From the NCBI RefSeq assembly GCF_003226555.1, contig NZ_QKQS01000023.1:1121263-1185262 (forward strand): 64,000 bases of DNA. The letters are read 5' to 3'. Source of the DNA: Rhodopseudomonas palustris. Its GTDB lineage: Bacteria; Pseudomonadota; Alphaproteobacteria; Rhizobiales; Xanthobacteraceae. The notes under the pieces are model-generated. The model saw only the letters and a program-made list of their open reading frames with translations, was not told the DNA's origin and searched no databases. Made by a program: the position numbers and the translations under genes. Of this stretch, positions 31,948 to 41,379 are shown piece by piece; position 1 is the first letter of the stretch, and the number at the start of each line of letters is the position of its first letter.

Positions 31948-32697
31948 ATGGCACGCGCACTTCTCTATCGGCGGCCCACCGAGCCGTCGACGATCCCTGT
32001 TCGGCACGGCTCGCAGTTCTTCGCCGTCCGCATCCGCCGCCACCGCCGCGCGCGGCGCTACACCTTGCGGATTCATCCGAGCGACCGCGAAGCGATCCTG
32101 ACGATGCCGCCGCGCGGCACGATCGCCGACGCCAAGGAATTCGCCCAGCGCCATGGCGCGTGGATCGCGGCGCGTCTCGGCCGGCTGCCGAAGGCTGCGC
32201 CGTTCCAGCCGGGCACGCTGGTGCCGCTGCGTGGCCACGACCATAAGATCGTGCATCGCACCGGCCGCGGCACGGTGTGGACCGAGGTGCGGGACTCCGG
32301 CGAGAAGATCCTGTGCGTCGCCGGCGAGGCCGAACACATCGAGCGCCGGGTACTGGACTTCCTCAAGCGCGAGGCGCGCAAGGATCTGCAGAAGGCCTGC
32401 GACCGCTATGCGCCCGAGCTCGGCGTCAAGGTGACCCGGCTGTCGATCCGCGACCAGTCGAGCCGCTGGGGCTCGTGCACCTCGGCGGGTTCGCTGTCGT
32501 TCTCGTGGCGGCTGATCCTGGCGCCGTCTTACGTGCTCGACTATCTGGCCGCGCATGAAGTCGCGCATCTGGTCGAGATGAACCACTCGGCGCGGTTCTG
32601 GCGCGTGGTCGGCAAAGTCTGTCCGCAGATGGAGCGCGCCAAGACCTGGCTCGACACTTGCGGCAACGACCTGCACCGCTACGGCATCTCTGACTGA
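31948..32697 (+). CDS. YgjP/WLM-type zinc metallopeptidase (M48-like)
   Basis: A 249-residue protein of the YgjP-like metallopeptidase family (DUF45). The zinc site is HEVAHLVEMNHSARFW (His-Glu-x2-His plus a third His, about residues 203-218), preceded by the family hallmark SRWGSCTSAGSLSFSW (about 171-186) and the YVLDYLAAHE stretch. The N-terminal half carries the basic RIRRHRRARRYTLRIH stretch. It is found in bacteria as a stand-alone protein or with type I restriction genes, which are absent here. Substrate unknown. ATG 31948 is chosen by length; the open frame upstream has no similarity to the family. Confidence 0.83.
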   Translation: MARALLYRRPTEPSTIPVRHGSQFFAVRIRRHRRARRYTLRIHPSDREAILTMPPRGTIADAKEFAQRHGAWIAARLGRLPKAAPFQPGTLVPLRGHDHKIVHRTGRGTVWTEVRDSGEKILCVAGEAEHIERRVLDFLKREARKDLQKACDRYAPELGVKVTRLSIRDQSSRWGSCTSAGSLSFSWRLILAPSYVLDYLAAHEVAHLVEMNHSARFWRVVGKVCPQMERAKTWLDTCGNDLHRYGISD

Positions 32698-32724
32698 CCG
32701 GTCGGCGCGGCTGTTGGCGTAGTC

Positions 32725-32833
32725 GTCATCGCCCGCGCAGGCGGGCGACCCAGTATCGAAGAGCGCTCATCGCGGCGCACGAGCGACCTCAACCCTCTGG
32801 GATACTGGATCCTCCGCTTTCGCGAAGGATGAC
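32725..32833. repeat. Dispersed palindromic repeat, family B
   Basis: A 109-bp inverted-repeat unit beginning GTCATCGCCCGCGCAGGCG and ending GCGAAGGATGAC; the inner arms CCCAGTATC and GATACTGGAT pair. It lies just downstream of both convergent flanking genes (metallopeptidase and penicillin-binding protein). The second copy is at 58040-58139. Confidence 0.8.
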
Positions 32834-32846
32834 CGTGCACGAAGCA

Positions 32847-35060
32847 TCACCGCCCGAACAGCCGGTCCATCAGCCAGCCGTCCAATCCTGCGGCCGCCTC
32901 GGGGCGGACGTTGGCACGGCTCGGCGGGGGCATTCGCCCAGAACCAGGGGATGGGGCGGTGTTGATCACCTGAGTCTCGCCGCGCGGGCCGGTCTGCGCG
33001 ATGCTGCCGCCCGCGGTGGCGCCGAACCCTGCTGCGGCAGGGCTCGCGATCGGCCCGCCGCTCCAGCCGCCGGGCAGCGGCTGCGGCGTGTCGCCCTTCA
33101 GCGCCTCACGCATGAACCGCGTCCACACTTCGACCGGCAGGCCGCCGCCGGTGGCCTTCTTGGTCGGGGAATTGTCGTCGTTGCCGAGCCACACCCCGGT
33201 CACCAGGGTCGACGTGTAGCCGATGAACCAGGCATCGCGGAAATCCTGGCTGGTGCCGGTCTTGCCCGCCGCCACCCAGCCCGGCAGATCCGCCTTGTGG
33301 GCGGTGCCGGAGCGCAGCGTCTCCTCCATCATGGTGTTCATCATCGCCACCGCGCGCGCATCGACCGCCCGGCTCGCCGGCTCGTTGCTACGGACATACA
33401 GCACCTTGTTGCCCTGCGCGGTGCGGATCCGCTTCACCACATGCGGCGACACCAACAGCCCGCCATTGGCGAAGGTGGCGTAGGCGCCGACCAACTCGGT
33501 CACCGACACCTCCGAGGTGCCGAGCGCGATCGACGGGTTGGCGTCCAGCTTGGAGGCGATGCCCAGCCGGTGCGCGGTGCGCACCACGTTCTTCGGTCCG
33601 ACTTCGAGCCCGAGCCGCACCGCCACGGTGTTCAGCGACATCGCCAGCGCCTGGGTCAGCGTCACCGCGCCGAAATATTCGTGGCTGTAGTTCTCCGGCC
33701 GCCAACCTTTGAGATCGAGCGGGGCGTCCTGGCGAATGGTGTCCGGCGTCAGCCCCGCTTCCACTGCGGTCAGATACACGAACGGCTTGAACGCCGAGCC
33801 CGGCTGCCGCTTGGCGGTCACCGCCCGGTTGAACTGGCTGTCGGCGTAATTGCGTCCGCCGATCATCGCCCGCACCGCACCCTCCGGCGTCATCGCCACC
33901 AGCGCGCCCTGCGTCACCTTGTATTTCACGCTCTTGGCGGCGAGCTCGTCGATGATCGCGGCTTCCGCCTCCGATTGCAGCTTCGGATCGATCGAGGTTT
34001 CGACGATGATCGACTGGTCGATCTGCCCGACCAGATCGTCGAGCACTTCGGTGATCCAGTCGGCGACGTAGTTGATGGTGCCGGCGCCGGTCGGCTTGAC
34101 GGTGTAGACCGGATTGGCGATCGCCGCCTTGGCCTGTTTGTCGGTCACGAAGCCGGCGTCGGCCATCGCTGCGAGCACGATCTGGGCGCGCTTCTCGGCG
34201 CCTTCCGGATTGCGGTTCGGCGCCAGGCGCGACGGCGATTTGACCAGTCCCGCCAGCATTGCCGCCTCGACCAACGTGACGTCCTTGGCCGATTTGCCGA
34301 AATATTTCTGCGCCGCCGCCTCGACCCCGTAGGCGCCGGAGCCGAAATACACCCGGTTGAGATACAGTTCGAGGATCTCGGCCTTGGAGTGCTTGCGCTC
34401 CAGCCACAGCGCCAGCTCGACCTCCTGCAGCTTGCGGGTCAGCGTGCGGTCCTGGGTCAGAAACAGGTTCTTGGCGAGTTGCTGGGTCAGTGTCGAACCG
34501 CCCTGCGACACGCCACGGTGCAGCACGTTGGCGACCGCGGCGCGGGCGATGCCGAGCGGGTCGACGCCAAAATGCGAATAGAACCGCCGGTCTTCGATCG
34601 CGATGAACGCCTTCGGCAAATACGGCGGCAGGTCCTTCAGCGACACATTAGTGCCGGCCTGCTCGCCGCGCACCGCCAGCGTCGAGCCATCGTCGGCCAC
34701 GATCGTGATGGTCGGCGGCCGTTTCGGGATTTCCAGCGACTGGATCGGCGGCAGATGCGCCCCGACCCAGACCATGACGCCGACCACCGCCAGAACCGCC
34801 CAGATGCCGGCGACCGCGCTCCAATACACCAGCCGTCCGATCGCCTGGCGCACGGAGGCGATCACGCCCTTGCGCGGCTTGCGCTTGCCGCGCGCTCCGC
34901 CACCAGTCTTGCCCGCAGGCTTCTTCTTCGGTTTGTCGTCGGCCACGTTCACCCGATCCTGCGGCGTCAGGCGCATGTCGCCGAGCGATTCACCGGGGCC
35001 GAATGTCGGCTCTCGCCTTTCGGCGGTCTTTTTCCTGCCCCACGCCATCGCATCGTCCAC
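32847..35060 (-). CDS. Class A penicillin-binding protein (PBP1A family)
   Basis: A 737-residue bifunctional peptidoglycan synthase anchored in the inner membrane. A basic cytoplasmic tail (about residues 1-75, KPKKKPAGK, RGKRKPRKG) precedes one membrane helix (about 78-102). The glycosyltransferase domain (about 130-310) has the catalytic Glu in EDRRFYSHFGVD, plus GGSTLTQQLAKN and RKLQEVELALWLE. The transpeptidase domain (about 370-660) has the active-site Ser in SAFK, the SLN motif (MSLNTVAVR) and KTGTS. The C-terminal 70 residues are Gly/Ala/Pro-rich and disordered. All catalytic motifs are intact. The exact paralogue within the PBP1A/1C group is not certain. Confidence 0.92.
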   Translation of the reverse strand: MDDAMAWGRKKTAERREPTFGPGESLGDMRLTPQDRVNVADDKPKKKPAGKTGGGARGKRKPRKGVIASVRQAIGRLVYWSAVAGIWAVLAVVGVMVWVGAHLPPIQSLEIPKRPPTITIVADDGSTLAVRGEQAGTNVSLKDLPPYLPKAFIAIEDRRFYSHFGVDPLGIARAAVANVLHRGVSQGGSTLTQQLAKNLFLTQDRTLTRKLQEVELALWLERKHSKAEILELYLNRVYFGSGAYGVEAAAQKYFGKSAKDVTLVEAAMLAGLVKSPSRLAPNRNPEGAEKRAQIVLAAMADAGFVTDKQAKAAIANPVYTVKPTGAGTINYVADWITEVLDDLVGQIDQSIIVETSIDPKLQSEAEAAIIDELAAKSVKYKVTQGALVAMTPEGAVRAMIGGRNYADSQFNRAVTAKRQPGSAFKPFVYLTAVEAGLTPDTIRQDAPLDLKGWRPENYSHEYFGAVTLTQALAMSLNTVAVRLGLEVGPKNVVRTAHRLGIASKLDANPSIALGTSEVSVTELVGAYATFANGGLLVSPHVVKRIRTAQGNKVLYVRSNEPASRAVDARAVAMMNTMMEETLRSGTAHKADLPGWVAAGKTGTSQDFRDAWFIGYTSTLVTGVWLGNDDNSPTKKATGGGLPVEVWTRFMREALKGDTPQPLPGGWSGGPIASPAAAGFGATAGGSIAQTGPRGETQVINTAPSPGSGRMPPPSRANVRPEAAAGLDGWLMDRLFGR

Positions 35061-35231
35061 GCCGACCGTTGCGGCCGACGCTAGCGAAGCCGGTTTAAGG
35101 CTCGGTAAAGCGAACGTTAAAACCCGGTTCCGGATTGTCTGAAACCGCCACAGACTTGAGCCATCTCAAGACCTTGGGTTACAGCTCTGCGATCGATGCG
35201 GCGCCTGCCGAGAGCGCCAGAGGAGCCAGCG

Positions 35232-35483
35232 ATGACCAGGGTGTTGAGGACCGCGGACGAGATCGAGGCCTTGCTGCTCCAGGACGTCCGCGGCCAGCGC
35301 CATTGCGACAAGGTCGAAGCGATCCGGATTCGCCCGTGCCAGCCGTGCGACGACACCAACGGTGCCAATTGGAAGGTCGCCTCGGTCGATCCCGGCCAAG
35401 CCAGCCGAGAATTCGCCGGTGCTGCAGTGATGACCGCGATGGACCGGCTGCAACGCGAAGTCAGCGCAATCCCGTGGGAGTAA
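35232..35483 (+). CDS. Small conserved-type protein of unknown function
   Basis: An 83-residue protein with an AGGAG site about 8 bases before ATG 35232. The first half (TADEIEALLLQDVRGQRHCD) is helical and acidic; RIRPCQPCDD contains a Cys-x2-Cys pair (about residues 36-42), and the C-terminus (AAVMTAMDRLQREV) is again helical. The codon bias agrees with a real gene. I do not recognise a family and propose no function. Confidence 0.6.
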   Translation: MTRVLRTADEIEALLLQDVRGQRHCDKVEAIRIRPCQPCDDTNGANWKVASVDPGQASREFAGAAVMTAMDRLQREVSAIPWE

Positions 35484-35533
35484 CGGTGAAGCGGGAATGA
35501 CGGCGCAGCCCGCTCGGGCGCTCGCGATCCGCC

Positions 35534-35746
35534 TCAGTGATAATTGCGGCGCTGCGGCACCACGCCGATCTCGCCCATCAGCCAGCTCTTCATCTTGGCG
35601 CGGCTGGCGAAGCGCTTGGCTTCATCGAGCAGTTCATCACGCTCCACGCCGGCCGGCGTCAGCGCTGCTTCGATGTATTTCGCGACCGCGAGCTCCTCGA
35701 GCTGTTCGACGGTGAAATACCGGTTGCTGTTGTGGTCTGGCTTCAT
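35534..35746 (-). CDS. Small conserved-type protein of unknown function
   Basis: A 70-residue, highly charged, helical protein (NRYFTVEQLEELAVAKYIEA, DELLDEAKRFASRAKMKSW). ATG 35746 is preferred over a more distal start because the upstream residues (Gln/Arg-rich) look like non-coding sequence. Convergent with the 83-residue gene. Similar short proteins occur in Bradyrhizobiaceae as far as I recall, without known function. Confidence 0.55.
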   Translation of the reverse strand: MKPDHNSNRYFTVEQLEELAVAKYIEAALTPAGVERDELLDEAKRFASRAKMKSWLMGEIGVVPQRRNYH

Positions 35747-36120
35747 TTCGGTTCGCCGCTGCTGCGGCGCCTCCAATCAACGCTTCCACCCCTTCGCACA
35801 ATTGAAACATTCGATGCCGATTCGGATCGCGTGTCTGTGCAATATTGGACGGTTTCCCGCATTGGTTGCGACTGCGCCAGTGCGGACGATCCCGAGGTCG
35901 GTGTTGACGGAGTGTGATGAAGCGCTGCGCGCCTTACAATCTCATCACGTATTCAAACAGCCACGGCGCTGCGTTGTTGGGGCTTCGTTGAGCACGAAGT
36001 CCGCCGCGACCAAATCGAGGAGGCGCGCGCGGTGTGCACGGCTCCGGTGCGTGATGTCGCACCGAAGCCGTATGGGGCGGGTGAGCCGGCTCGCCATTTC
36101 GCGGGCGGGCCGCTCCGCGG
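35747..36120. other. Intergenic region, no clear gene
   Basis: About 374 bp. Overlapping short frames on both strands have no ribosome-binding sites or recognisable features. GGTGAGC-CG-GCTCGCC (36080-36095) is a hairpin 26 bp beyond the stop of the leftward binding-protein gene and may act as its terminator. Confidence 0.4.
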
Positions 36121-37341
36121 TTACATCGCCGCGTCGTCTTCGATGATCGGGCCGAACAGCTTCCAGCGTTCGCCGTCGAACTTCATCATTTGCAGCTGCT
36201 TATTGACGCGGAAATCGGTCGGCGAGGTGTTGATCGACATCCCCGGCAGCGACAGATCGAGCACCACGTTCTTCAGGTTGGCGGCCTGGCGCATGATGTT
36301 CTGGCGCGTCAAGTCGTCGCCGCACTGATTCAGGATCTGGATCAGAAGCTGCGCCGTGGAGTAGCCGTAGGTATTGACGGTGTTGAGCTTGTCGCCTTCC
36401 GGATAGTACTTCTCCATGAAAGCGAAGTACTTCTTCATTCCCGGATCGTCCTTCCACTGCGGATCGTCGGGATCCTTGCCGTAATTGACGCTGATGATGC
36501 CTTTGGAGATGTCGAGGCCGGCCGGCTTCAACGTCGCCGACACCGGGCTGGCGTTGATGTCGAGGATGTGCACCGGATTCCAGTTGAGGTCGGCGACCTT
36601 CTTGATCGCCTGGGCCCCGAACCGTGGCGTCGAGGCGTCGTACAACAGGTCGGCGCCCGCCGATTTCAGCTTGACGATTTGCGAGTCGACGGTCGGATCG
36701 GTGAGTTCGTAGGAGGCTTCCGCCACGATCATCTTGTCGGCCTTGGCGCCGAGCCCGGCCTTCAGGCCCGTGACGTAGTCGCGGCCGAGATCGTCGTTCT
36801 GATACAGAATGCCGATTTTGGCGTTAGGATGGTTCTTCAGAATGTAGCGGGCGTAGATCCGTCCCTCGGACTGGTAATTGGGGTTGTAGCCCATCGTCCA
36901 GGGGAAGTTCTTCGGGTCGGTGAAGCGGGTCGCGCCGGTGGCGGCGAGAAGCTGCGGCACTTTCTTGACGTTGAGATATTTCTGGACGGCGGCGTTCGAC
37001 GGCGTGCCGATGATCTGGAAGGTGAGCAGCACCTCGTCGCCTTCGACCAGTTTGCGCACCTGCTCGACCGCCTTCGGCGGCGAATAGGCGTCGTCGTATT
37101 GGATCAGATTGATCTTGCGGCCGTTGACGCCGCCCTGATCATTGATCATGCGGATATAGGCGGCCTGGGTTTTGCCGATGCCCGCATAGGCAGAGGCCGG
37201 ACCGGAGAACGGCACGGTCTGGCCGATCTTAATCTCGGTGTCAGTGGCGCCGGTGTCGTATTTCTTCTGCGCGACCGCTGGCGCGGCGCTGAGCACAATC
37301 GCAGTAACAGCCGCCGTGGCGGCCCGAGACAGGCTTCTCAT
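36121..37341 (-). CDS. ABC transporter substrate-binding protein (branched-chain amino acid type)
   Basis: A 406-residue periplasmic binding protein of the LivJ/amide family (type I fold). A signal peptide covers residues 1-24 (ending AVAQ). The start of the mature protein (DTEIKIGQTVPFSGPASAYA) and GGVNGRKINLIQYDDAYSPP are family hallmarks. Rhodopseudomonas relatives have many such proteins, several shown to bind aromatic or fatty acids, so the ligand need not be an amino acid. No permease or ATPase genes are adjacent, so this is an orphan component that must share a transporter encoded elsewhere. Confidence 0.9.
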   Translation of the reverse strand: MRSLSRAATAAVTAIVLSAAPAVAQKKYDTGATDTEIKIGQTVPFSGPASAYAGIGKTQAAYIRMINDQGGVNGRKINLIQYDDAYSPPKAVEQVRKLVEGDEVLLTFQIIGTPSNAAVQKYLNVKKVPQLLAATGATRFTDPKNFPWTMGYNPNYQSEGRIYARYILKNHPNAKIGILYQNDDLGRDYVTGLKAGLGAKADKMIVAEASYELTDPTVDSQIVKLKSAGADLLYDASTPRFGAQAIKKVADLNWNPVHILDINASPVSATLKPAGLDISKGIISVNYGKDPDDPQWKDDPGMKKYFAFMEKYYPEGDKLNTVNTYGYSTAQLLIQILNQCGDDLTRQNIMRQAANLKNVVLDLSLPGMSINTSPTDFRVNKQLQMMKFDGERWKLFGPIIEDDAAM

Positions 37342-37488
37342 CGGTGGTCTACTCCCTAGGCGTGTGAGCGACGGTCTTGTGTCGGCCGTCGTTGATGGGA
37401 GTGTGGATCAGCACTTGAGGTCTGGCAATGCCGCTCTGACGCGGCGTGCAATTTGCCGCGCTGTGCGATGCAGCATCCTACTTGCCGA

Positions 37489-37851
37489 CTACGCGACCCA
37501 GGCTGCGATCAGCGCTACCACGGCGGGAGCTGCCTGGACGTAGAGAATGCGCCGGCTCACCGTCCAAGCTCCGTACAATCCGGCGACGATGACGCAGCCG
37601 AGGAAGAAGGTCGCAAGCTGCAGTGCCACTGCGGCGCTCGGGTGCAGCAGCGACCAGATTAGCCCGGCCGCCAGGAAGCCGTTATACAGACCCTGATTGG
37701 CGGCCAGCACCGCGGACGCTGCGGCTTGGTCAGGACTATTCCGAAACACCTTGAGCCCGAGCGGCTTGGTCCAGAGAAACATCTCGAGCACGAGAAAGAA
37801 GACGTGCAGGGCCGCGACCAGCGCGACGAGAAGTGCGGCAACGGCGTTCAT
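37489..37851 (-). CDS. DUF1304 family membrane protein
   Basis: A 120-residue inner-membrane protein with four hydrophobic segments (about residues 3-25, 45-65, 72-95 and 100-119). The family hallmark is FLWTKPLGLKVF followed by VLAANQGLYNGFLAAGL (about 24-62). Function is unknown. ATG 37851 is chosen because the upstream frame has no hydrophobic character. It is divergent from the DUF1330 gene, 81 bp away. Confidence 0.8.
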   Translation of the reverse strand: MNAVAALLVALVAALHVFFLVLEMFLWTKPLGLKVFRNSPDQAAASAVLAANQGLYNGFLAAGLIWSLLHPSAAVALQLATFFLGCVIVAGLYGAWTVSRRILYVQAAPAVVALIAAWVA

Positions 37852-37932
37852 GCACAGGCTCCGAGGCAGACATGGGCGGCTCGATCGTGATACTAGCACG
37901 GCCAAACAAATTCAAAGCAACAGGAGGGACGC

Positions 37933-38361
37933 ATGACCGGCCACATCGATCCGACCAAAGAGGTGTTCGCGCAATTCCGCGCCAATGACCGCGAGGGGCC
38001 GATCCACACGCTCAATCTGGTGCGGCTCCGGCCGCGCGCCGCCTATCCGGACGGCCGTGACGCCACCGGCGCCGAAGCCTACGCGGCGTATGGCCGCGAC
38101 TCCGGTCCAGTGTTCGAGCGGCTCGGCGGCAAGATCGTGTGGCTGGGCCAATTCGAACTGATGTTGATCGGCCCTCAGGACGAGCATTGGGACCACGTCT
38201 TTATTGCCGAGTACCCCAGCGTGTCGGCATTCGTGGAGATGATTCGCGATCCGGTGTATCGCGAGGCCGTCAAGCATCGCCAGGCGGCGGTGGAGGACTC
38301 CCGACTGATCCGTCTGAAGCCAATGAAGCCCGGCAAGGGCTTCGGCGAAATTCCAGCCTGA
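37933..38361 (+). CDS. DUF1330 family protein
   Basis: A 142-residue cytosolic protein of the dimeric ferredoxin-like (DUF1330) fold. Family patterns are HTLNLVRLRPRAAYPDG (about residues 25-41), GGKIVWLGQFELMLIG (about 64-79) and HVFIAEYPSVSAFVEMIRDP (about 87-106). Family members have no established activity. AGGAGGGA lies 6 bases before the ATG. It precedes the hybrid kinase gene by 90 bp. Confidence 0.82.
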   Translation: MTGHIDPTKEVFAQFRANDREGPIHTLNLVRLRPRAAYPDGRDATGAEAYAAYGRDSGPVFERLGGKIVWLGQFELMLIGPQDEHWDHVFIAEYPSVSAFVEMIRDPVYREAVKHRQAAVEDSRLIRLKPMKPGKGFGEIPA

Positions 38362-38451
38362 TCGCGGTAAGCGCCACCGCCGCGGTAGCGCGCCTCCGGA
38401 CCTTCCTATAGGTTCCCGATCCGTCCGCGTTCCGTTCCGGAGATTCGATCG

Positions 38452-41187
38452 ATGCGCCTGTCGGTGCGCCTGACCCTGGCGATGACCGCACTGGTGGCGT
38501 GCACGGTCGCTGCGATCGGGCTGCTCGCCTATTACAATATCGGGCGCGCGGTGGTGCCGTCCGGGCTGACGCGGCTCGCCTATCAGGCCAAGGCGCGGCT
38601 CGGCGCCTACGAATCGGCGCTGCGCGTCTTCCGCAACGAAGTGCTGGCGGCGCGGTTGCTGCCGGCGCACAGCGGCATCGTTCGCGCACGGCGCAACGGC
38701 GGCATCGACCCCGAGGTCGGACTCACCGAAACGCAGTGGCGACAGCACGTCGCCGCCGCTTATGCCGGCAACATGCAGTTCAAGCCCGGTATCCTCAGCT
38801 ATCGCCTGGCGACCGTCGCGGACGGCGGGCGTTCGCTGGTGCAAGTCGATCGGCGCGGGCCGGGCGGCGCGGTCCGCATCGTTCCCGATTCCGAGCTGTC
38901 GCTGCGCGACGACGACGAGGCGTTCCGCCGCGCCGCCGACCTGACCGGCGATGCGGTGTACTTCTCGCCGCTACGCGTGGTGTCGACGGACGGTAGCGGC
39001 GGGGCGGGGCTTTCACCACGCCTCACCGTGTCGGCCCCGGTTCGCGACACCGCCGGCGCGGTGTTCGCGGTGTTGATGATCGATTTGGACCTGCGCCCGG
39101 TATTCGAACGCATCCGCGACGTGCTCGACAGCGCCACCAGCGTGTACTTTGTGGCCGGAGACGATGGCTATCTGCTGAACTACCTAGGCGGGCAGATCGT
39201 GCCGGCGGAGCCGGAACGGCGCTGGCGCGACGATTTCGCCGAGCTCGCTGCAGCGCTCGGCGACAAGCCGGGGGCTGCGACGGTGTTTCGCGGACCGGAC
39301 GGCGACCGGATCGCCGCCGCGATGGTGGTGGCGACGCTGTCCAATGGCGAGCGCACCGGCGTGATCGAAACCGAGCCGCTGGAGCGCATCATGGCGCCGG
39401 CAACGGCGCTGCGGACGCCGGGCCTGATCGTCGGTCTGGTCGCGCTGCTCGGCGCGGTGCTGCTGTCGGCGCTGCTGTCGCGCTCGCTGGCCAAGCCGAT
39501 CGCGCAGCTGACCCGCGCGGTGACTGCGTTTTCACGCACCGGGCGACTGGTGATGCCGCTCGGGTTGCAGGGTGAAAGCCGCATTCTGGCCGATGCATTC
39601 GATCAGACCGTCGCCAAGATCGACGCCGCCAATGTGGCGCTGCGCAGCAAGACGGAATTGCTCGACAAGACCATTGCCAGCATGGCGGATGCGGTCGCGG
39701 TGCTCGACGCAGCGGGCAAACGGGTGTTCGCCAACCCGACTTGTCTGGCCCTGTTCGGCCCGGCCGAAGATGTCGGCTCCGAGCGATGGCGGAAGAAGTA
39801 CCGGCGTTTCCTCGCCGACGGCGTGACGCCGATGCCGGATCAGGAAAGTCCGGCGGCGCGGGCTCGCCGCGGTGAGAATTTCGACAACCTTGAGCTCGGC
39901 ATCCGCCACGGCGATGGGCCGGTGGTGCAGCTCGCCGCCAGCGCGCGGCGAATCGAGAATCCCGATGGTTCGTTCGGCGGCGCGGTGGTGGTGTATCGTA
40001 ATCTCACCGCGTTCAAGGAATCCGAACGCCAGCTTCGCCAGGCGCAGAAGATGCAGGCGATCGGCCAACTCACCGGCGGCGTCGCGCACGATCTCAACAA
40101 CATCCTGACGGTGATCACCGGCGGCATCGAGATTCTGGCCGACGGCGTCTCCAATCAGCCGGAGCTGAAGGACGTCGCTGCGATGATCGATCAGGCGGTG
40201 ACGCGCGCGTCCGATCTCACCCACGGGCTGCTGTCGTTCTCGCGCAAGCAGCCGCTGCAGCCGCGCAGCATCGACGTCAATGCGCTGATGCTCGACACCG
40301 TCAAGCTGCTGCGGCCGACGCTCGGCTCCGGCATCGAGATCGAGGTCGAGCCGGCATCCGATTTGCGGCCGGCGCTGGCCGATCCGTCGCAGCTCGCCAG
40401 CGCGCTGATCAACCTTGCGGTCAACGCTCGGGACGCGATGAACGGCAGCGGCAAATTGCTGCTGGAAACCGGCAATGTCGATCTCGACGAGGCCTATGCC
40501 GAACAGCACGATGAAGTCGCGGCCGGGCGCTACGTGATGCTGGTGGTGAGCGACAATGGCTGCGGCATTCCGGTGTCGATTCGCGACCGGGTGTTCGAAC
40601 CGTTCTTCACCACCAAGGCGGTCGGCGAAGGAACCGGTCTCGGCCTCAGCATGGTGTACGGTTTCATCAAGCAGTCCGGCGGCCATATCGAGCTGTACAG
40701 CGAGGAGGGGTACGGCACCACGATCCGGCTGTATCTACCCTGCGCCGTGATCGCCGATGCCGTCGCCGACACCGCCGCGCCGCCGCTGGCGCAAGGCGGA
40801 CGTGAATCGGTGCTGGTGGTGGAAGACGATGCGCTGGTGCGCAGCTACGTGCTGACGCATCTGAAGGCGCTCGGCTATACGGCGCATCCGGCGGCTTCCG
40901 CCGCGGAGGCGATGTCGATGGTCTATGACGAGGTCGAGTTCGATCTGCTGTTCACCGACATGATGCTATCCGGCGGCATGGACGGCCCGCAGCTCGCCGA
41001 CGAATTGCGCAAGTACAAGCCGGATCTGAAGGTGCTGTTCACCTCCGGCTACACCGAGACCGCGATGCTCCGCCACGGCCGGATCGATCCCGAGGTGCAA
41101 CTGCTGCCGAAGCCGTATCGCCGGGCCGATCTGGCACGGATGCTCCGTCTGGTGCTCGACGCCGAGGCTGACGCCCCGGCGAAATAA
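38452..41187 (+). CDS. Hybrid sensor histidine kinase/response regulator
   Basis: A 911-residue membrane sensor. First membrane helix near residues 8-28, a large periplasmic sensory region (about 30-320, Cache-like, with LVQVDRRGPGGAVR and YFVAGDDGYLLNYLGG), a second helix near 325-347, a HAMP-like linker, and one PAS domain (about 400-520). The kinase core has His546 in GGVAHDLNNILTVITGG, N-box LINLAVNARDAM, G1 VSDNGCGIP and G2 GEGTGLGLSMVYGF. A C-terminal receiver has VVEDDALVRSY and Asp836 in LLFTDMML. No separate output gene is adjacent, so the receiver probably acts as a relay or attenuator. Signal unknown. Confidence 0.9.
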   Translation: MRLSVRLTLAMTALVACTVAAIGLLAYYNIGRAVVPSGLTRLAYQAKARLGAYESALRVFRNEVLAARLLPAHSGIVRARRNGGIDPEVGLTETQWRQHVAAAYAGNMQFKPGILSYRLATVADGGRSLVQVDRRGPGGAVRIVPDSELSLRDDDEAFRRAADLTGDAVYFSPLRVVSTDGSGGAGLSPRLTVSAPVRDTAGAVFAVLMIDLDLRPVFERIRDVLDSATSVYFVAGDDGYLLNYLGGQIVPAEPERRWRDDFAELAAALGDKPGAATVFRGPDGDRIAAAMVVATLSNGERTGVIETEPLERIMAPATALRTPGLIVGLVALLGAVLLSALLSRSLAKPIAQLTRAVTAFSRTGRLVMPLGLQGESRILADAFDQTVAKIDAANVALRSKTELLDKTIASMADAVAVLDAAGKRVFANPTCLALFGPAEDVGSERWRKKYRRFLADGVTPMPDQESPAARARRGENFDNLELGIRHGDGPVVQLAASARRIENPDGSFGGAVVVYRNLTAFKESERQLRQAQKMQAIGQLTGGVAHDLNNILTVITGGIEILADGVSNQPELKDVAAMIDQAVTRASDLTHGLLSFSRKQPLQPRSIDVNALMLDTVKLLRPTLGSGIEIEVEPASDLRPALADPSQLASALINLAVNARDAMNGSGKLLLETGNVDLDEAYAEQHDEVAAGRYVMLVVSDNGCGIPVSIRDRVFEPFFTTKAVGEGTGLGLSMVYGFIKQSGGHIELYSEEGYGTTIRLYLPCAVIADAVADTAAPPLAQGGRESVLVVEDDALVRSYVLTHLKALGYTAHPAASAAEAMSMVYDEVEFDLLFTDMMLSGGMDGPQLADELRKYKPDLKVLFTSGYTETAMLRHGRIDPEVQLLPKPYRRADLARMLRLVLDAEADAPAK

Positions 41188-41379
41188 ACCGGCGTTTTCA
41201 ACAGGGAACTCGGTGAATCCATTTCGCAGGGTGAAGCGGCTGTCGGGTTATGCACACGTCGTGCACCGGGCGGTCACACGCCCTGCATCTCGGCCGCAAG
41301 ATCGCGTAGGTTGCCTTCGATTCGCCGCGCCGCCGTGGCCGAGTCCCCCGCCTTACCCAATCTGCCAAAGAGACTCCCA

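Noticed and set aside
32829-35084. A 751-codon open frame on the plus strand opposite the penicillin-binding protein gene
   Set aside because: It is the antisense shadow of a gene with all expected motifs. Its translation is Arg/His/Gly-rich without domains, as is usual in high-GC DNA.
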